Part shown: piece after piece, positions 17,883-26,362 of the stretch
Position numbering within the stretch: the stretch's first letter is position 1
Layout: every line of letters starts with the position of its first letter
Source: G965247775 sp965247775
Lineage (GTDB): Bacteria > Chloroflexota > Dehalococcoidia > Bin125
DNA length: 64,000 nucleotides
Assembly: GCA_965247775.1 (NCBI GenBank)
Contig: OZ252031.1
Coordinates: forward strand, 1,674,001 to 1,738,000
Reading direction: 5' to 3'
The notes under the pieces: generated by a model
Database searches by the model: none
Seen by the model: only the letters and a program-made list of their open reading frames with translations
Told to the model about the DNA's origin: nothing
Translations under genes and position numbers: made by a program

Positions 17883-18863
17883 TTAATAGGCGGCGAGGTC
17901 GCGGGCGGCGGCGGCGATGCGCTCGGCGTCCGGCATGAAGGCGGCCTCCAGGTTGGGGTGATAGCCCATGGCGGGGACGTCGGGGCCGGCGACGCGCGCG
18001 ATGGGGCCGTCGAGGAACTCGAAGGCCCCGGCGGCGATCAGCGCCGCCACCTCGCCGCCAACGCCGCCAGTCAGATGATCTTCGTGGACGATGACGACCT
18101 TGCCCGTGCGCCGGGCGGCGTCGAGAACGGCGTCGTGGTCGAGGGGGGCGATGGTGCGGAGATCGAGGACGTGGCAGTCGATGCCTTCGCCGGCAAGCGT
18201 GCCGGCGGCTTGCAGGCACTCGTGCACCATGAGGCCGTAGCTGATCAGGGTGAGGTCGTTGCCGGTGCGGCGCAGCGCGGCCTTGCCGATGGGGACGGGC
18301 GGGAGGTCCGCGGGGACCTCGCCCCGGATGAGGCGGTAGGCGCGCTTGTGCTCCAGGAAGATGACGGGGTCCGGATCGGCGATGGCGGCGGCGAGCAGGG
18401 CGCGGGCGTCGGCGGGGGTGGAGGGCAGGACGACCTTGAGGCCGGGGACGTGCGCGAACAGGGCCTCGAAGCTTTGCGAGTGATAGAGGCCGCCGTGGAC
18501 GCCGCCGCCGCAGGGCGTGCGGAGGACGAGGGGGACGCTCCAATCGCCCTGGCTGCGCCAGCGCATCTTGGCGGCCTCGGAGATGAGCTGGTTGACGGCG
18601 GGGAGGATGAAGTCGACGAACTGAATCTCGACGATGGGGCGCAGGCCGGCGAGGGCGGCGCCGATGGCGGCGCCGGTGAAGCCGGACTCGGCGAGGGGGG
18701 TGTCGAAGACGCGCTTGGGGCCGAACTCCTCGAAAAGGCCCTCGGTGATGCGGAAGACGCCCCCGGCCTCGACGTCCTCGCCCAGGAGGATGACGCGCTC
18801 GTCGTCGCGGAGGGCGTCGCGTAGGCCCTCCTGGAGCGCCTCTGCCAGGGACATCTCGCTCAT
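17883..18863 (-). CDS. 2-oxo acid dehydrogenase E1 beta subunit
   Basis: A 326-residue E1 beta (transketolase-like pyrimidine domain plus C-terminal domain). Family stretches include LGEDVEAGGVFR, ESGFTGAAIG, EIQFVDFILPAVNQLISEAA and EDHLTGGVGGEVAA. It pairs with E1 alpha to bind thiamine diphosphate and decarboxylate a 2-oxo acid. Its ATG overlaps the E1 alpha stop (ATGA at 18860-18863), giving coupled, equimolar synthesis. The IQFVDF and ISEAAKMRWRS context is typical of branched-chain 2-oxo-acid and related E1 beta proteins. Confidence 0.93.
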   Translation of the reverse strand: MSEMSLAEALQEGLRDALRDDERVILLGEDVEAGGVFRITEGLFEEFGPKRVFDTPLAESGFTGAAIGAALAGLRPIVEIQFVDFILPAVNQLISEAAKMRWRSQGDWSVPLVLRTPCGGGVHGGLYHSQSFEALFAHVPGLKVVLPSTPADARALLAAAIADPDPVIFLEHKRAYRLIRGEVPADLPPVPIGKAALRRTGNDLTLISYGLMVHECLQAAGTLAGEGIDCHVLDLRTIAPLDHDAVLDAARRTGKVVIVHEDHLTGGVGGEVAALIAAGAFEFLDGPIARVAGPDVPAMGYHPNLEAAFMPDAERIAAAARDLAAY

Positions 18864-20140
18864 GGGGCGGCTCCTCGTGAGGCCGCGAAGAGGTGGTCGC
18901 GGAGGGTGGCGGGGTCGGGGTCGGGAGCGGCCTCGGCACGTTCCAGGGCCTGGAGGACTTCCGTGGTCGCTTCTTCATCGAGCTGGGCGGCGTGCTCGTC
19001 GGTAAGGATGCCGTCGTGGCGGAGGTGCTCGCGGAAGCGGTCGATGGGATCGCGCTTGAGCCACATCTCCAGTTCGGCGCGGGGCCGGTAGCGGCGGTCG
19101 TCGTCGTCGGAGGAGTGGGGGACGGTGCGGTAGGTCTTGAGTTCGAGGATGACGGGGCCGCCGTCGGCGCGCGTCTCCTGCACGATCTGATGCATGTTGC
19201 GGTACACGAGCAGAAGGTCGTTGCCATCGACGACGAGGCCCCGGATCGCGTAGGCGGCGGCCCGGTCGGCGACATCGCGGATGGCCATCTCCTTCTCCTG
19301 CACTTCGGTGAGGGCGTAGCCGTTGTTCTCGACGACGAGGATGAAGGGGAGGTTGTGGACGGCGGCGAAGTTGAGGCCCTCGTGGAAGTCGCCCTGGGAG
19401 GTGGAGCCCTCGCCGATGTAGGCGACGGCGACGGCGTCCTCGCCCTTGAGCTTGGAGGCCCAGGCGAGGCCGGCCGCGATGGGGATCTGGGTGCCGACGG
19501 TGGAGGACTGGGAGACGACGCGCAGTTCCTTGTCGTTCCAGTGGGCGGGCATTTGCCGGCCACCGGAATTGGGGTCGGTGGCCTTGGCGAGGACGTTGAG
19601 CATCAGTTCATCGACGGTCATGCCGAGGGTGAGCATGACGCCGATGTCGCGGTAGTAGGGCAGGGCCCAGTCCTTGCCTGGAGTGAGCGCCGCGGCGGTG
19701 CCGACCTGGGCCGCCTCCTGGCCCTGGCCGGTGATCACGAAGGGGGCGCGGCCCTGGCGGTTGAGGGTGAACCAGCGCTCGGCGACGCGGCGGCTGAGGA
19801 GCATCAGGTACCACATCTCGACGAGGGCGTCGTTGGGGAGGCCGAAGTGGGGATGGGTTTCGGCGGCGCGGCGGGCGCGGCGGCGGCGGGCGGGGGCGGG
19901 CGCTTGCAAGGGAATGCGGACGCGGGGGGGACCGCTGTAGGGATCCGCGGCGGCGGCGGCGCGCCGGGAACGTGTGGCTGGGGCCTTGCGGGCTGGGGCC
20001 TTGCGGGCGGGCTGCTTGGGGGCCGTTTTGCCGCCGGCGGCCTTGCGCGACGTGGCTTTGCGGGTTTGGGCTTTGCGGGCCGTCTTCTTCGCCTTCTTGG
20101 CGCCGGGAGCGGTCCGCGAGCGTGCGCTCCGCGTCGCCAT
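18860..20140 (-). CDS. 2-oxo acid dehydrogenase E1 alpha with Lys/Ala-rich N-terminal tail
   Basis: A 426-residue E1 alpha subunit. From about residue 90 it is a standard thiamine-diphosphate protein: PYYRDIGVMLTLGM, GRQMPAHW, and the ThDP motif GEGSTSQGDFHEGLNFA...NNGY. Ahead of it are roughly 60 residues of Lys/Arg/Ala/Pro repeats (KKAKKTARK, ARKAPARKAPA) like the tails of bacterial histone H1-like proteins, which E1 alpha proteins do not normally have. ATG 20140 was chosen, the frame upstream being only the spacer to lpd. Fourth base overlap with E1 beta; 35 bases from lpd. Confidence 0.9.
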   Translation of the reverse strand: MATRSARSRTAPGAKKAKKTARKAQTRKATSRKAAGGKTAPKQPARKAPARKAPATRSRRAAAAADPYSGPPRVRIPLQAPAPARRRRARRAAETHPHFGLPNDALVEMWYLMLLSRRVAERWFTLNRQGRAPFVITGQGQEAAQVGTAAALTPGKDWALPYYRDIGVMLTLGMTVDELMLNVLAKATDPNSGGRQMPAHWNDKELRVVSQSSTVGTQIPIAAGLAWASKLKGEDAVAVAYIGEGSTSQGDFHEGLNFAAVHNLPFILVVENNGYALTEVQEKEMAIRDVADRAAAYAIRGLVVDGNDLLLVYRNMHQIVQETRADGGPVILELKTYRTVPHSSDDDDRRYRPRAELEMWLKRDPIDRFREHLRHDGILTDEHAAQLDEEATTEVLQALERAEAAPDPDPATLRDHLFAASRGAAP

Positions 20141-20175
20141 GGCGTGCCTCCGCTCCGCGGCCCGGGCGGGCCGGG

Positions 20176-21573
20176 CTACAAGCGCATCTTGGGGCGCAGC
20201 GCGGCTTGCGCGGCCTCGCCGAAGACCTCGGCGACGGTGGGATGCGCCTGGACGACGGCGCCCAGCTCCCAAAGTGACGCGTCCATAAAGCCGCCCAACG
20301 CGGGCTGCCCGATCATCTCCGTGGCCTCAGGCCCCACGATCTGGCAGCCGAGGAGGTCGCCGGATTCGGCGTCGGCGACGACCTTGACGAAACCGTCGGC
20401 GTCGTCGTGGATGAGGGCGCGGGCGTTGGTGCGGAAGTGCGCGCGGCCGGTCTTGACGGCGCGGCCGGCCTCCTTGGCCTGGGCCTCGCTGAGGCCGATG
20501 GAGGCGACCTCGGGGCTGGTGTAGACGGCGCGGGGCATCCAGACGGGGTCGGGCGGGGGCGGGCTCTTCTGCAGCAGGCGCTCGGCGACGTAGCGGCCCT
20601 GGGCGGCGGCGGCGTGAGCCAACTGCAGGCCGCCCGTGACATCGCCAACGGCGTAGACGTTGGGGACGTTGGTGCGCATTTCCGCGTCGACGGGGACGGC
20701 GCCGCCGTAGGTGGTGACGCCGGCCTCGGCGGGGGCGAGGGCCTCTGAGCGGGGGCGGCGGCCGGTGGCGATGAGGAGGACATCGGCGGTCGCGCTGCGA
20801 CGCGCGCCGCCGACTTCGTAGTCCAGGGTGACGTCGCTGGGGCCGACCCGGACGCTGTCGGCGTCGATGGCGGCGGCGGTCTGTACGTCGACGCCGCGGG
20901 CGGCGAGTTGCTTGGCGAGGGCGCGCGCGACGTCACGGTCCTCCTGGGGGAGGATCTGCGCTTCGAGTTCGAGCAGGGTGACGTGCGAACCGAGGTCGAT
21001 CCAGCAGGAGGCGAATTCGACGCCGAGCGCGCCGGCGCCGACGATGATGGCGTGCGCGGGCGGGGGGAGGTCGATGGCGTGGTCGGAGGTAATGATGCGG
21101 GCGCCGTCGACGGGGAGGAAGGGGAGGCTGGCGGGCTGGGAGCCGGTGGCGATCAGCAGGGCAGCGGCTGTGAGATCGGCGCCGGGGCCGCCCGCCGAGG
21201 GCTGCACGCGGACGCTGGTGGGGGCGGTCATGCGGGCGGTGCCGTCGATGCGCTCGATCTTGGCGAGGTCCAAGGCTTGCGTCATGCCCGTGTGGAGGCG
21301 GTCGACGACGCCGTTCTTGAAGTCGATGGCGGCGGGCCAGTCGATCTCGGGCTCGGACAGGCGGACGCCGTGGGCGGGGCCTCGGCGGGCGCGGCGGGCG
21401 AGGGCGGCGGTTTCGAGCAGGGCTTTGGTGGGGATGCAGCCACGGTGGAGGCAGACGCCCCCGACCTTGTCCTGCTCGACGAGGGCGACGCGACCGCCGT
21501 TCTGGGCGAGCGTCTGGGCAGCGGTGTAGCCGCCCCAGCCCCCACCGACGACGATCAGGTCGAAATCGGCCAT
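20176..21573 (-). CDS. lpdA: Dihydrolipoamide dehydrogenase (E3)
   Basis: A 465-residue class I flavoprotein disulfide reductase. The N-terminal FAD motif is GGGWGGYTAAQ, the redox disulfide GGVCLHRGCIPTKALL lies near residue 40, the NAD-binding GAGALGVEFA near residue 180, the second FAD motif YAVGDVTGG near 310, and the C terminus has the HPTVAEVF His-Glu pair that acts as base across the dimer. It reoxidises the lipoyl arm of E2 with NAD. It is the first gene of the lpd-E1alpha-E1beta-E2(-thiO) operon on the minus strand. Confidence 0.95.
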   Translation of the reverse strand: MADFDLIVVGGGWGGYTAAQTLAQNGGRVALVEQDKVGGVCLHRGCIPTKALLETAALARRARRGPAHGVRLSEPEIDWPAAIDFKNGVVDRLHTGMTQALDLAKIERIDGTARMTAPTSVRVQPSAGGPGADLTAAALLIATGSQPASLPFLPVDGARIITSDHAIDLPPPAHAIIVGAGALGVEFASCWIDLGSHVTLLELEAQILPQEDRDVARALAKQLAARGVDVQTAAAIDADSVRVGPSDVTLDYEVGGARRSATADVLLIATGRRPRSEALAPAEAGVTTYGGAVPVDAEMRTNVPNVYAVGDVTGGLQLAHAAAAQGRYVAERLLQKSPPPPDPVWMPRAVYTSPEVASIGLSEAQAKEAGRAVKTGRAHFRTNARALIHDDADGFVKVVADAESGDLLGCQIVGPEATEMIGQPALGGFMDASLWELGAVVQAHPTVAEVFGEAAQAALRPKMRL

Positions 21574-21604
21574 GTCTTCATCCTAGCCCGCGATGGCGGG
21601 GGCG

Positions 21605-22942
21605 TCAGACGCGGAGGGCGTCGAGCTGGTCGGGGCGGGGCCGGTAGAGGCGGCGCTGAGGGGTGGGGCGCATCTCGTACATGTTGGTGCGCTCGGCGGC
21701 GTTGAGGAGGACCGGCATGAAGTCCTCGCCGCGGAGATGACCGAGGCCGCCGCGCGTGACGGAGCGTTCGTCGTAGCGGGTGACGTCGTCGACGCGGACG
21801 TTGCCACCGCGGATGGCGATGGGACCGGGCTCGCCGCCGTGCTGATCGGAGAACTGGCCGCGGGGGATGCCGGCCCAGACGGAGGGGGTGGTGTGATCGG
21901 TGGTGAGGACGGTGACGAGTCCAGGGTCGTCGGCCATCTGGCGCCAGAAGTCGGCCATGGCGCGGTCGAGCGCTTCGAGCGCTTCGACGCAGCGGGGCGG
22001 ATCGTTGTCGTGGGACATGGGGTCGGGGTACTTGGTGTGGAGATGAATGAACTCGTAGCCCTCGGCGAGGAGGCGGCGGGCCTCGGCGAGGCGGTTGCGG
22101 AGATCGGTTTCGGGGTCCTCGTCGGTGATCGGGACGAGGTGGAAGCCCATCTCGTGCATGAGGCCGTGGACGACCTCTTCGTCGGGGAGTGAGGCGGGGC
22201 GGAGGCCCCACTTCTCCTGGAAGGGCTCGAGGGCGGGGACCGGCCCAGCCCACTTGGTGATGAGGGCGTTGATGGGGGAGGCGCGGTCCGCCGCGTTGGG
22301 GGTGGCGGCGGGGTGGTCGCGGAGGGTGCGATGGGCCCAGGCGAGGTAGCCGTTGAGGGCGGCCGCGGTGCGCTGGGCGTTGGCATCGGCGGCGGCTTCG
22401 GCGCGGGGGCGGACGCGGAGGACGGGGAGGTCCAGGCCGAGGGGGTCGGCGTCGGTGATGGCGAAGGAGGCGCCGCCGGCGATGAAGAGGATGCCGTCGC
22501 CGCGAGCGCTGTAGGTGTAGCGGAAGCGGAGGCCGCCGGATTCGTAGTGGCCGATGGCGGCGGCGAGGGGGGCGCAGGCGTCCTCGCGGCCGTGCACGAA
22601 GCGCTGGATGAGGGTGAGGCGGCCGTCCTGGACCTGGGCGCAGGCGAGACGGGCGGCGAGCATGATCTCGCCGGGGTCGAGGTCGTAGCCGCGCGCGCGG
22701 GCGATGAGGGGGCCGCGGTCGGGGAACTGCGCCTCCGGATAGCCGAAGAGGAGGTGCAGGGCGATGGGGCTGCCGAGGGGGTAGCCGGGGCTCTTGGCGT
22801 GCAGGGTGCCGGTGACGCCCTCGGCGGCGAGGCGGTCGATGTGGGGGGTGTGCGCGGCCTCAAGGGGGGTCTTGCCACCGAGTTCGGCGGCGGGGCGGTC
22901 GCCGAGACCGTCGTAGAAGATGACGAGGAGTCTGAGGCTCAC
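21605..22942 (-). CDS. ApgM-like phosphoglycerate mutase / alkaline phosphatase-superfamily metalloenzyme
   Basis: A 445-residue protein whose N terminus (VIFYDGLGDRPAAELGGKTP, then LEAAHTPHIDRLA) is that of archaeal-type 2,3-bisphosphoglycerate-independent phosphoglycerate mutases and the related phosphonopyruvate-decarboxylase-like family. Later metal-site segments are HTKYPDPMSHDND, TTDHTTPS and RGGLGHLRGEDFM. GTG 22942 overlaps the nadM stop (GTGA), fixing the start. The expected chemistry is phosphate transfer within a phosphoglycerate-like substrate via two metal ions; the actual substrate could differ, because the C-terminal half departs from typical ApgM. Confidence 0.75.
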   Translation of the reverse strand: MSLRLLVIFYDGLGDRPAAELGGKTPLEAAHTPHIDRLAAEGVTGTLHAKSPGYPLGSPIALHLLFGYPEAQFPDRGPLIARARGYDLDPGEIMLAARLACAQVQDGRLTLIQRFVHGREDACAPLAAAIGHYESGGLRFRYTYSARGDGILFIAGGASFAITDADPLGLDLPVLRVRPRAEAAADANAQRTAAALNGYLAWAHRTLRDHPAATPNAADRASPINALITKWAGPVPALEPFQEKWGLRPASLPDEEVVHGLMHEMGFHLVPITDEDPETDLRNRLAEARRLLAEGYEFIHLHTKYPDPMSHDNDPPRCVEALEALDRAMADFWRQMADDPGLVTVLTTDHTTPSVWAGIPRGQFSDQHGGEPGPIAIRGGNVRVDDVTRYDERSVTRGGLGHLRGEDFMPVLLNAAERTNMYEMRPTPQRRLYRPRPDQLDALRV

Positions 22943-23475
22943 AGGGCGGCGTCCTGCCGGATTTCGTCGATGACGCGGGCGACACCAGGGGGCACCAGCG
23001 CACGCCAGTCCCCCCCGGCCGCGAGCCGGGCGCGGATCTCCGTGGCCTCGACGGCCTTGCCGGCGCCGGGGGTGAGGATCTCCACCTGATAGCCGGCCGC
23101 ACGCAGGCGATCGGCCTTGGTCCGCTCCCAGGCGGAGAAGACGCGGACGAACTGAACGGCGTCCGGCGGGACGTAGTGGCGCCAGCGATCGGGGAGGTTG
23201 ATGGGGAAGGGGATGAAGATGATGCGCTCCAGGGGGACGGCGGCGTCGATGAGGGTCTCGCGGATCATGCGCTGGCGCTGGAAGAAGGTATAGGGGTTGG
23301 CGTCGTCGCGGTGGCGGTGGCCGGAAGTGGCCTCGCGCGTGATCTGGGAGGGGTCCGGGTTGGTGATGCCGATGATGAGCGTCCGGCAGCGCTCCCGGGC
23401 GAGGCGGCAGTACTCCCAGTGGCCGTTGTGGAAGGGCTGGAAGCGGCCGTGCATCATGCCGAAGCGGGGCAGCAT
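22939..23475 (-). CDS. nadM: Nicotinamide-nucleotide adenylyltransferase (NadM type)
   Basis: A 178-residue nucleotidyltransferase. GRFQPFHNGHWEY at the N terminus contains the HxGH ATP-binding motif, and PYTFFQRQRMI and the C-terminal EATEIRARL complete the cytidylyltransferase-like fold. This compact form is the archaeal-type NadM, which joins NMN and ATP to make NAD; it also occurs in scattered bacteria. It sits between the orphan Lpd-like ORF (2-base gap) and the ApgM-like gene (4-base overlap), so the three are one operon. Confidence 0.85.
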   Translation of the reverse strand: MLPRFGMMHGRFQPFHNGHWEYCRLARERCRTLIIGITNPDPSQITREATSGHRHRDDANPYTFFQRQRMIRETLIDAAVPLERIIFIPFPINLPDRWRHYVPPDAVQFVRVFSAWERTKADRLRAAGYQVEILTPGAGKAVEATEIRARLAAGGDWRALVPPGVARVIDEIRQDAAL

Positions 23476-23477
23476 GG

Positions 23478-23720
23478 TCAGCCGCGGCCGACGAAGTGGG
23501 CGCTGGTACCGGCGTGCAGCTCGGCGGCTTCCCTAACGGTCTCGGAGAGGGTGGGGTGGGCGTGGATGCTGTGGCGCAGGTCCTCGGCGCGGGCACCCAT
23601 CTCGACGGCGCGGAGGAGGTCCGGGAGGGAGGTGATCCAGTCCTCAGCCTCGAGCCAGTCGCCGGCGGAGAGGCCGTCGGGAGGGAAGGAGACGGGAACG
23701 GGGGTGCGGTCCGTACTCAT
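23478..23720 (-). CDS. Orphan Lpd C-terminal-like small protein
   Basis: An 80-residue ORF. Its second half (DLRHSIHAHPTLSETVREAA) is the dimer-interface motif found at the extreme C terminus of dihydrolipoamide dehydrogenases, including the catalytic His-Pro-Thr and the Glu three residues on; the preceding DLLRAVEMGA also fits the end of an Lpd chain. It has no FAD or NAD domain. It is either a remnant of a second lpd or a stand-alone domain. Retention in frame, two bases before nadM, argues that it is translated. See finding. Confidence 0.6.
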   Translation of the reverse strand: MSTDRTPVPVSFPPDGLSAGDWLEAEDWITSLPDLLRAVEMGARAEDLRHSIHAHPTLSETVREAAELHAGTSAHFVGRG

Positions 23721-23857
23721 GCGCCTCCCGCAACCACCCTCACCCTGCCCCGCGGCCAGCCCTCAGCAGCCGTGCCGTTCCCGATGGCGTCCCGTTCAGC
23801 GTAGGGCACAGGCCGCGGGGCCGCCGAGAGACGCCGTCGACAGATGGGGCCATGCTT

Positions 23858-23886
23858 TATGGGGACAGGGCTCTATGGGGACAGGC
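23858..23886. repeat. Direct repeat TATGGGGACAGG x2
   Basis: Two 12-base copies at 23858-23869 and 23874-23885, in the 228-base gap between the divergent nadM operon and the small ORF at 23949. The 16-base period could mark a binding site; otherwise the gap shows nothing clear. Confidence 0.6.
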
Positions 23887-23948
23887 CGAGGCCGGCTGTC
23901 CTAGCCTGGCGGCGCGGACCCACAGGGCGGGCGCCGAAAGGAGCGGCG

Positions 23949-24203
23949 ATGACGGAGCAGGAGCCGGCGGGGACGGGGGCGGACGAAGGGGCGGAGGGCG
24001 AAGAGCGCGAGCCGGAGATCCGGGCGTCGGACCGGTTCACGATCAACGGCAAGCCGCTGCCGTTCGGAGAGTTCGTGTCGGCGACGATGTCGCAGATGCC
24101 GTGGCGCGAGCCGACGGCGCTGGAGCCGCAGCCAGAGCCCGAGCCGTGGGACGTGATCTGGCTGTCGCGGGTTCCGGCGGGAGAGGAGCCAGCGGAGGCG
24201 TGA
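23949..24203 (+). CDS. Small acidic hypothetical protein
   Basis: An 84-residue protein. ATG 23949 is preceded by GAAAGGAG, so the start of the longer open frame at 23844 was rejected. The first 30 residues are rich in Glu, Ala and Gly and likely disordered; the remainder (DRFTINGKPLPFGEFVSATM, then a Glu/Pro-rich stretch and WDVIWLSRV) looks folded. No signal peptide or membrane segment. Not recognised. It lies 58 bases ahead of a membrane-anchored protein on the same strand. Confidence 0.7.
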   Translation: MTEQEPAGTGADEGAEGEEREPEIRASDRFTINGKPLPFGEFVSATMSQMPWREPTALEPQPEPEPWDVIWLSRVPAGEEPAEA

Positions 24204-24261
24204 GGGGCGGGGGTGGGCGCGTGCCGGCGGCGGGGGCGGGGCCGCAGGGAGTGCTGCGGGG

Positions 24262-24879
24262 ATGATGCCCTCGACGACGCTGGGCTGGATCGTGATCAGC
24301 CTGGCGACGCTGGTGATCGCCGTGGGGGGCTTCGTGGCGGTGATGGTGATCCTGGTGTTCGTGGGTGGGCCGACTTCGACGGCGGTGTGCGGGGAGCGGG
24401 CGCTGGCGGTGGGATCGGGGGCGGGGCTGCGCTTCGACGGTCGCTGGGACGGCTTCGACGCGTTCCTGGACACGGGAGTGCCCGAGAGCCTGGACCTGGA
24501 AGAGGCGGAGGTGACGGAGCGGGCGCGCAGCTTCCTCACCGTGGAGAACGATGTGGACGAGATCCGGGACGTGGTGGTGTGCTTCTTGGGCCCGGAGGAG
24601 GCGGGCGGGCTGGGACGGGGTGAGCTTCGGGGGAAGGTGGCGATCCCGGTCCTGCCGGACGTGAGCGGGCGGGTGCGGGGCCGGCTGGACCTGAGTGGGC
24701 CGCAGCCGGCTCTGGAGGTGACGGACATCGATCTGGGAAGCGTGCCGGGCTTCCTGACGTCGAGGGCGGGGGGGGCGATCGAGGAGGCGATCAATGCGGC
24801 GCTGGCGGACGTGGCGTTGCAGCACCACTACACGATCGACTTCTTCGAGGGGTTCGTGCGGATCAATGGGCGGCCCTAG
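24262..24879 (+). CDS. Membrane-anchored hypothetical protein
   Basis: A 205-residue protein with one N-terminal membrane segment (LGWIVISLATLVIAVGGFVAVMVILVF, about residues 7-33) and the rest presumably outside. The body has beta-rich segments (LRGKVAIPVLPDVSGRVRG) and a C-terminal helix-strand region ending FFEGFVRINGRP. The LDLSG...LEVTDIDLG pattern recalls lipid-binding BPI/SMP-like domains of cell-envelope proteins, but I cannot assign it. It precedes a cell-wall amidase, so an envelope role is plausible. Confidence 0.7.
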   Translation: MMPSTTLGWIVISLATLVIAVGGFVAVMVILVFVGGPTSTAVCGERALAVGSGAGLRFDGRWDGFDAFLDTGVPESLDLEEAEVTERARSFLTVENDVDEIRDVVVCFLGPEEAGGLGRGELRGKVAIPVLPDVSGRVRGRLDLSGPQPALEVTDIDLGSVPGFLTSRAGGAIEEAINAALADVALQHHYTIDFFEGFVRINGRP

Positions 24880-24966
24880 CGGGGACGGGCCCGGGGGGCG
24901 ACGGGGCGGACCCGGGCGCGGCATCGGAAGGGTCCGGCGGGGAGGGTAGCGCGATTTGCTCGCGTT

Positions 24967-26082
24967 ATGGATACTCGGCGACGGGGGGGCGCTGCGCGGA
25001 TGCAGATGACGCTGCTGGCCGGATTGGCGTTGCTGGCGGGGACGCTGGCCCTGGCCCTGGCCTTTGGGGGCGCCACGGCGCCGGCGGATGGCGGCGCACG
25101 TGCGGGAGCCGCGTTGGCGGCGGCGGAAGCGGACGTGGAACGCGCTGCGGGTGGGGCGGGGGCGGCGGACGACGCTGCGGGGAACGAGGAGGCCGCCGCC
25201 CAGGGGGCCGTCGGGGCCGAGAGGGCCGGGCCGGAACGTCCGGCGGCGGAGGCGGAAGGGCAGGGCCGCGCGGCGGCGGCGGCGGCGGCGGAGCCGCGAC
25301 GGCTGATCGTGGTCGACGCGGGGCATGGGGGAGCGAGCAGGGGGGCGGTGCGGCACGGAGTGATCGAGCGGGACTCGAACCTGGAGATGGCGTTGCGGGT
25401 GGAGGGGCTGCTGGTGGCGGCGGGGTTCGATGTGATCCTGACGCGGCGGGGCGAGGAGCGGGTGGCGGCGGTCCCGAACCTCCCGGAGGTGCCCGAGTCG
25501 TTGGTGAACCGGCGGGACTTGCAGGCACGGGTGGACCTGGCGAACGCGGTGGGGGCGGATCTGTTCATCGCGATCCACTCGAATGGGGCGTCGGATCCGG
25601 CGGCGAGCGGGATTGAGGTCTGGTTCGACGGGCGGCGGGCGTTCGCGGCGAGGAACGAGAGGCTGGCGCAGGCGCTGCAGGGGAGGTTGGTGTCGGCGGT
25701 GGAGCGGGAAACGGGCTGGCGGCCATGGGACCGAGGGGTACGGGAGGACAGTTGCTGGAACATCTCGGAGCGGAACGGGGAGTGCTCGCCGCTGTTCGTG
25801 CTGGGGCCGGCGCAGGAGGTGAAGCGATCGGATGTCGTGCGGCTGGGGATCGATCCGGGAGCGCTGGGGTTCGCGCCGGGGCAGGAGCGGCTGATCACGC
25901 GGCCGACGCGGATGCCGGCGGCGCTGGTGGAGCTGCTGTTCATCACGCATCCGTTCGAGGCAGCGAAGCTGAAGGACGAGGCGACGCGGCAGGCGCTGGC
26001 GCTGGGGATCGTGGAGGGGATCGTGCAGTACTTCAGGGAGCAGACGCTGGTGACGGAGGCGCCGGCCGCCGGGGCAGGGTAG
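24967..26082 (+). CDS. N-acetylmuramoyl-L-alanine amidase (AmiC-type)
   Basis: A 371-residue amidase_3-family enzyme. After a basic N terminus comes a membrane or signal segment (TLLAGLALLAGTLALALAFG, about residues 14-33), then about 80 residues of Ala/Glu/Gly-rich linker, then the catalytic domain: LIVVDAGHGG (zinc His), VIERDSNLEMAL (zinc Glu), and LFIAIHSNG (second zinc His), with a late Glu in the ALVELLFIT region. It cleaves the bond between muramic acid and L-alanine in peptidoglycan. The stop codon lies inside the first, degenerate copy of a 31-base repeat array. Confidence 0.9.
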   Translation: MDTRRRGGAARMQMTLLAGLALLAGTLALALAFGGATAPADGGARAGAALAAAEADVERAAGGAGAADDAAGNEEAAAQGAVGAERAGPERPAAEAEGQGRAAAAAAAEPRRLIVVDAGHGGASRGAVRHGVIERDSNLEMALRVEGLLVAAGFDVILTRRGEERVAAVPNLPEVPESLVNRRDLQARVDLANAVGADLFIAIHSNGASDPAASGIEVWFDGRRAFAARNERLAQALQGRLVSAVERETGWRPWDRGVREDSCWNISERNGECSPLFVLGPAQEVKRSDVVRLGIDPGALGFAPGQERLITRPTRMPAALVELLFITHPFEAAKLKDEATRQALALGIVEGIVQYFREQTLVTEAPAAGAG

Positions 26083-26322
26083 GCCGCGCGGGGCGGGCGG
26101 CGGGGTTGACTAGGCCGCGCGGGGGGCGCGGCGGGGTTGACTGGGCCGCGCGGGGGGCGCGGCGGGGTTGACTGGGCCGCGCGGGGGGCGCGGCGGGGTT
26201 GACTGGGCCGCGCGGGGGGCGCGGCGGGGTTGACTGGGCCGCGCGGGGGGCGCGGCGGGGTTGACTGGGCCGCGCGGGGGGCGCGGCGGGGTTGACTGGG
26301 CCGCGCGGGGGGCGCGGCGGGG
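26081..26322. repeat. 31-base tandem array, 7 copies plus one degenerate
   Basis: Near-identical 31-base units begin at 26106, 26137, 26168, 26199, 26230, 26261 and 26292, preceded by a shorter degenerate copy that begins at the amidase stop codon. Each unit carries TTGAC followed by a perfect hairpin (GCCGCGC, five G, GCGCGGC). As 31 is not a multiple of three, no protein is encoded. It occupies nearly all of the space between the amidase and the amidohydrolase. Confidence 0.95.
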
Positions 26323-26362
26323 GGACGACGGTTTCGCTAGCCTGCGCGTGAAGGGGGACAGC

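Noticed and set aside
26081..26322. CRISPR array
   Set aside because: Units abut with no variable spacers and no cas genes are nearby.
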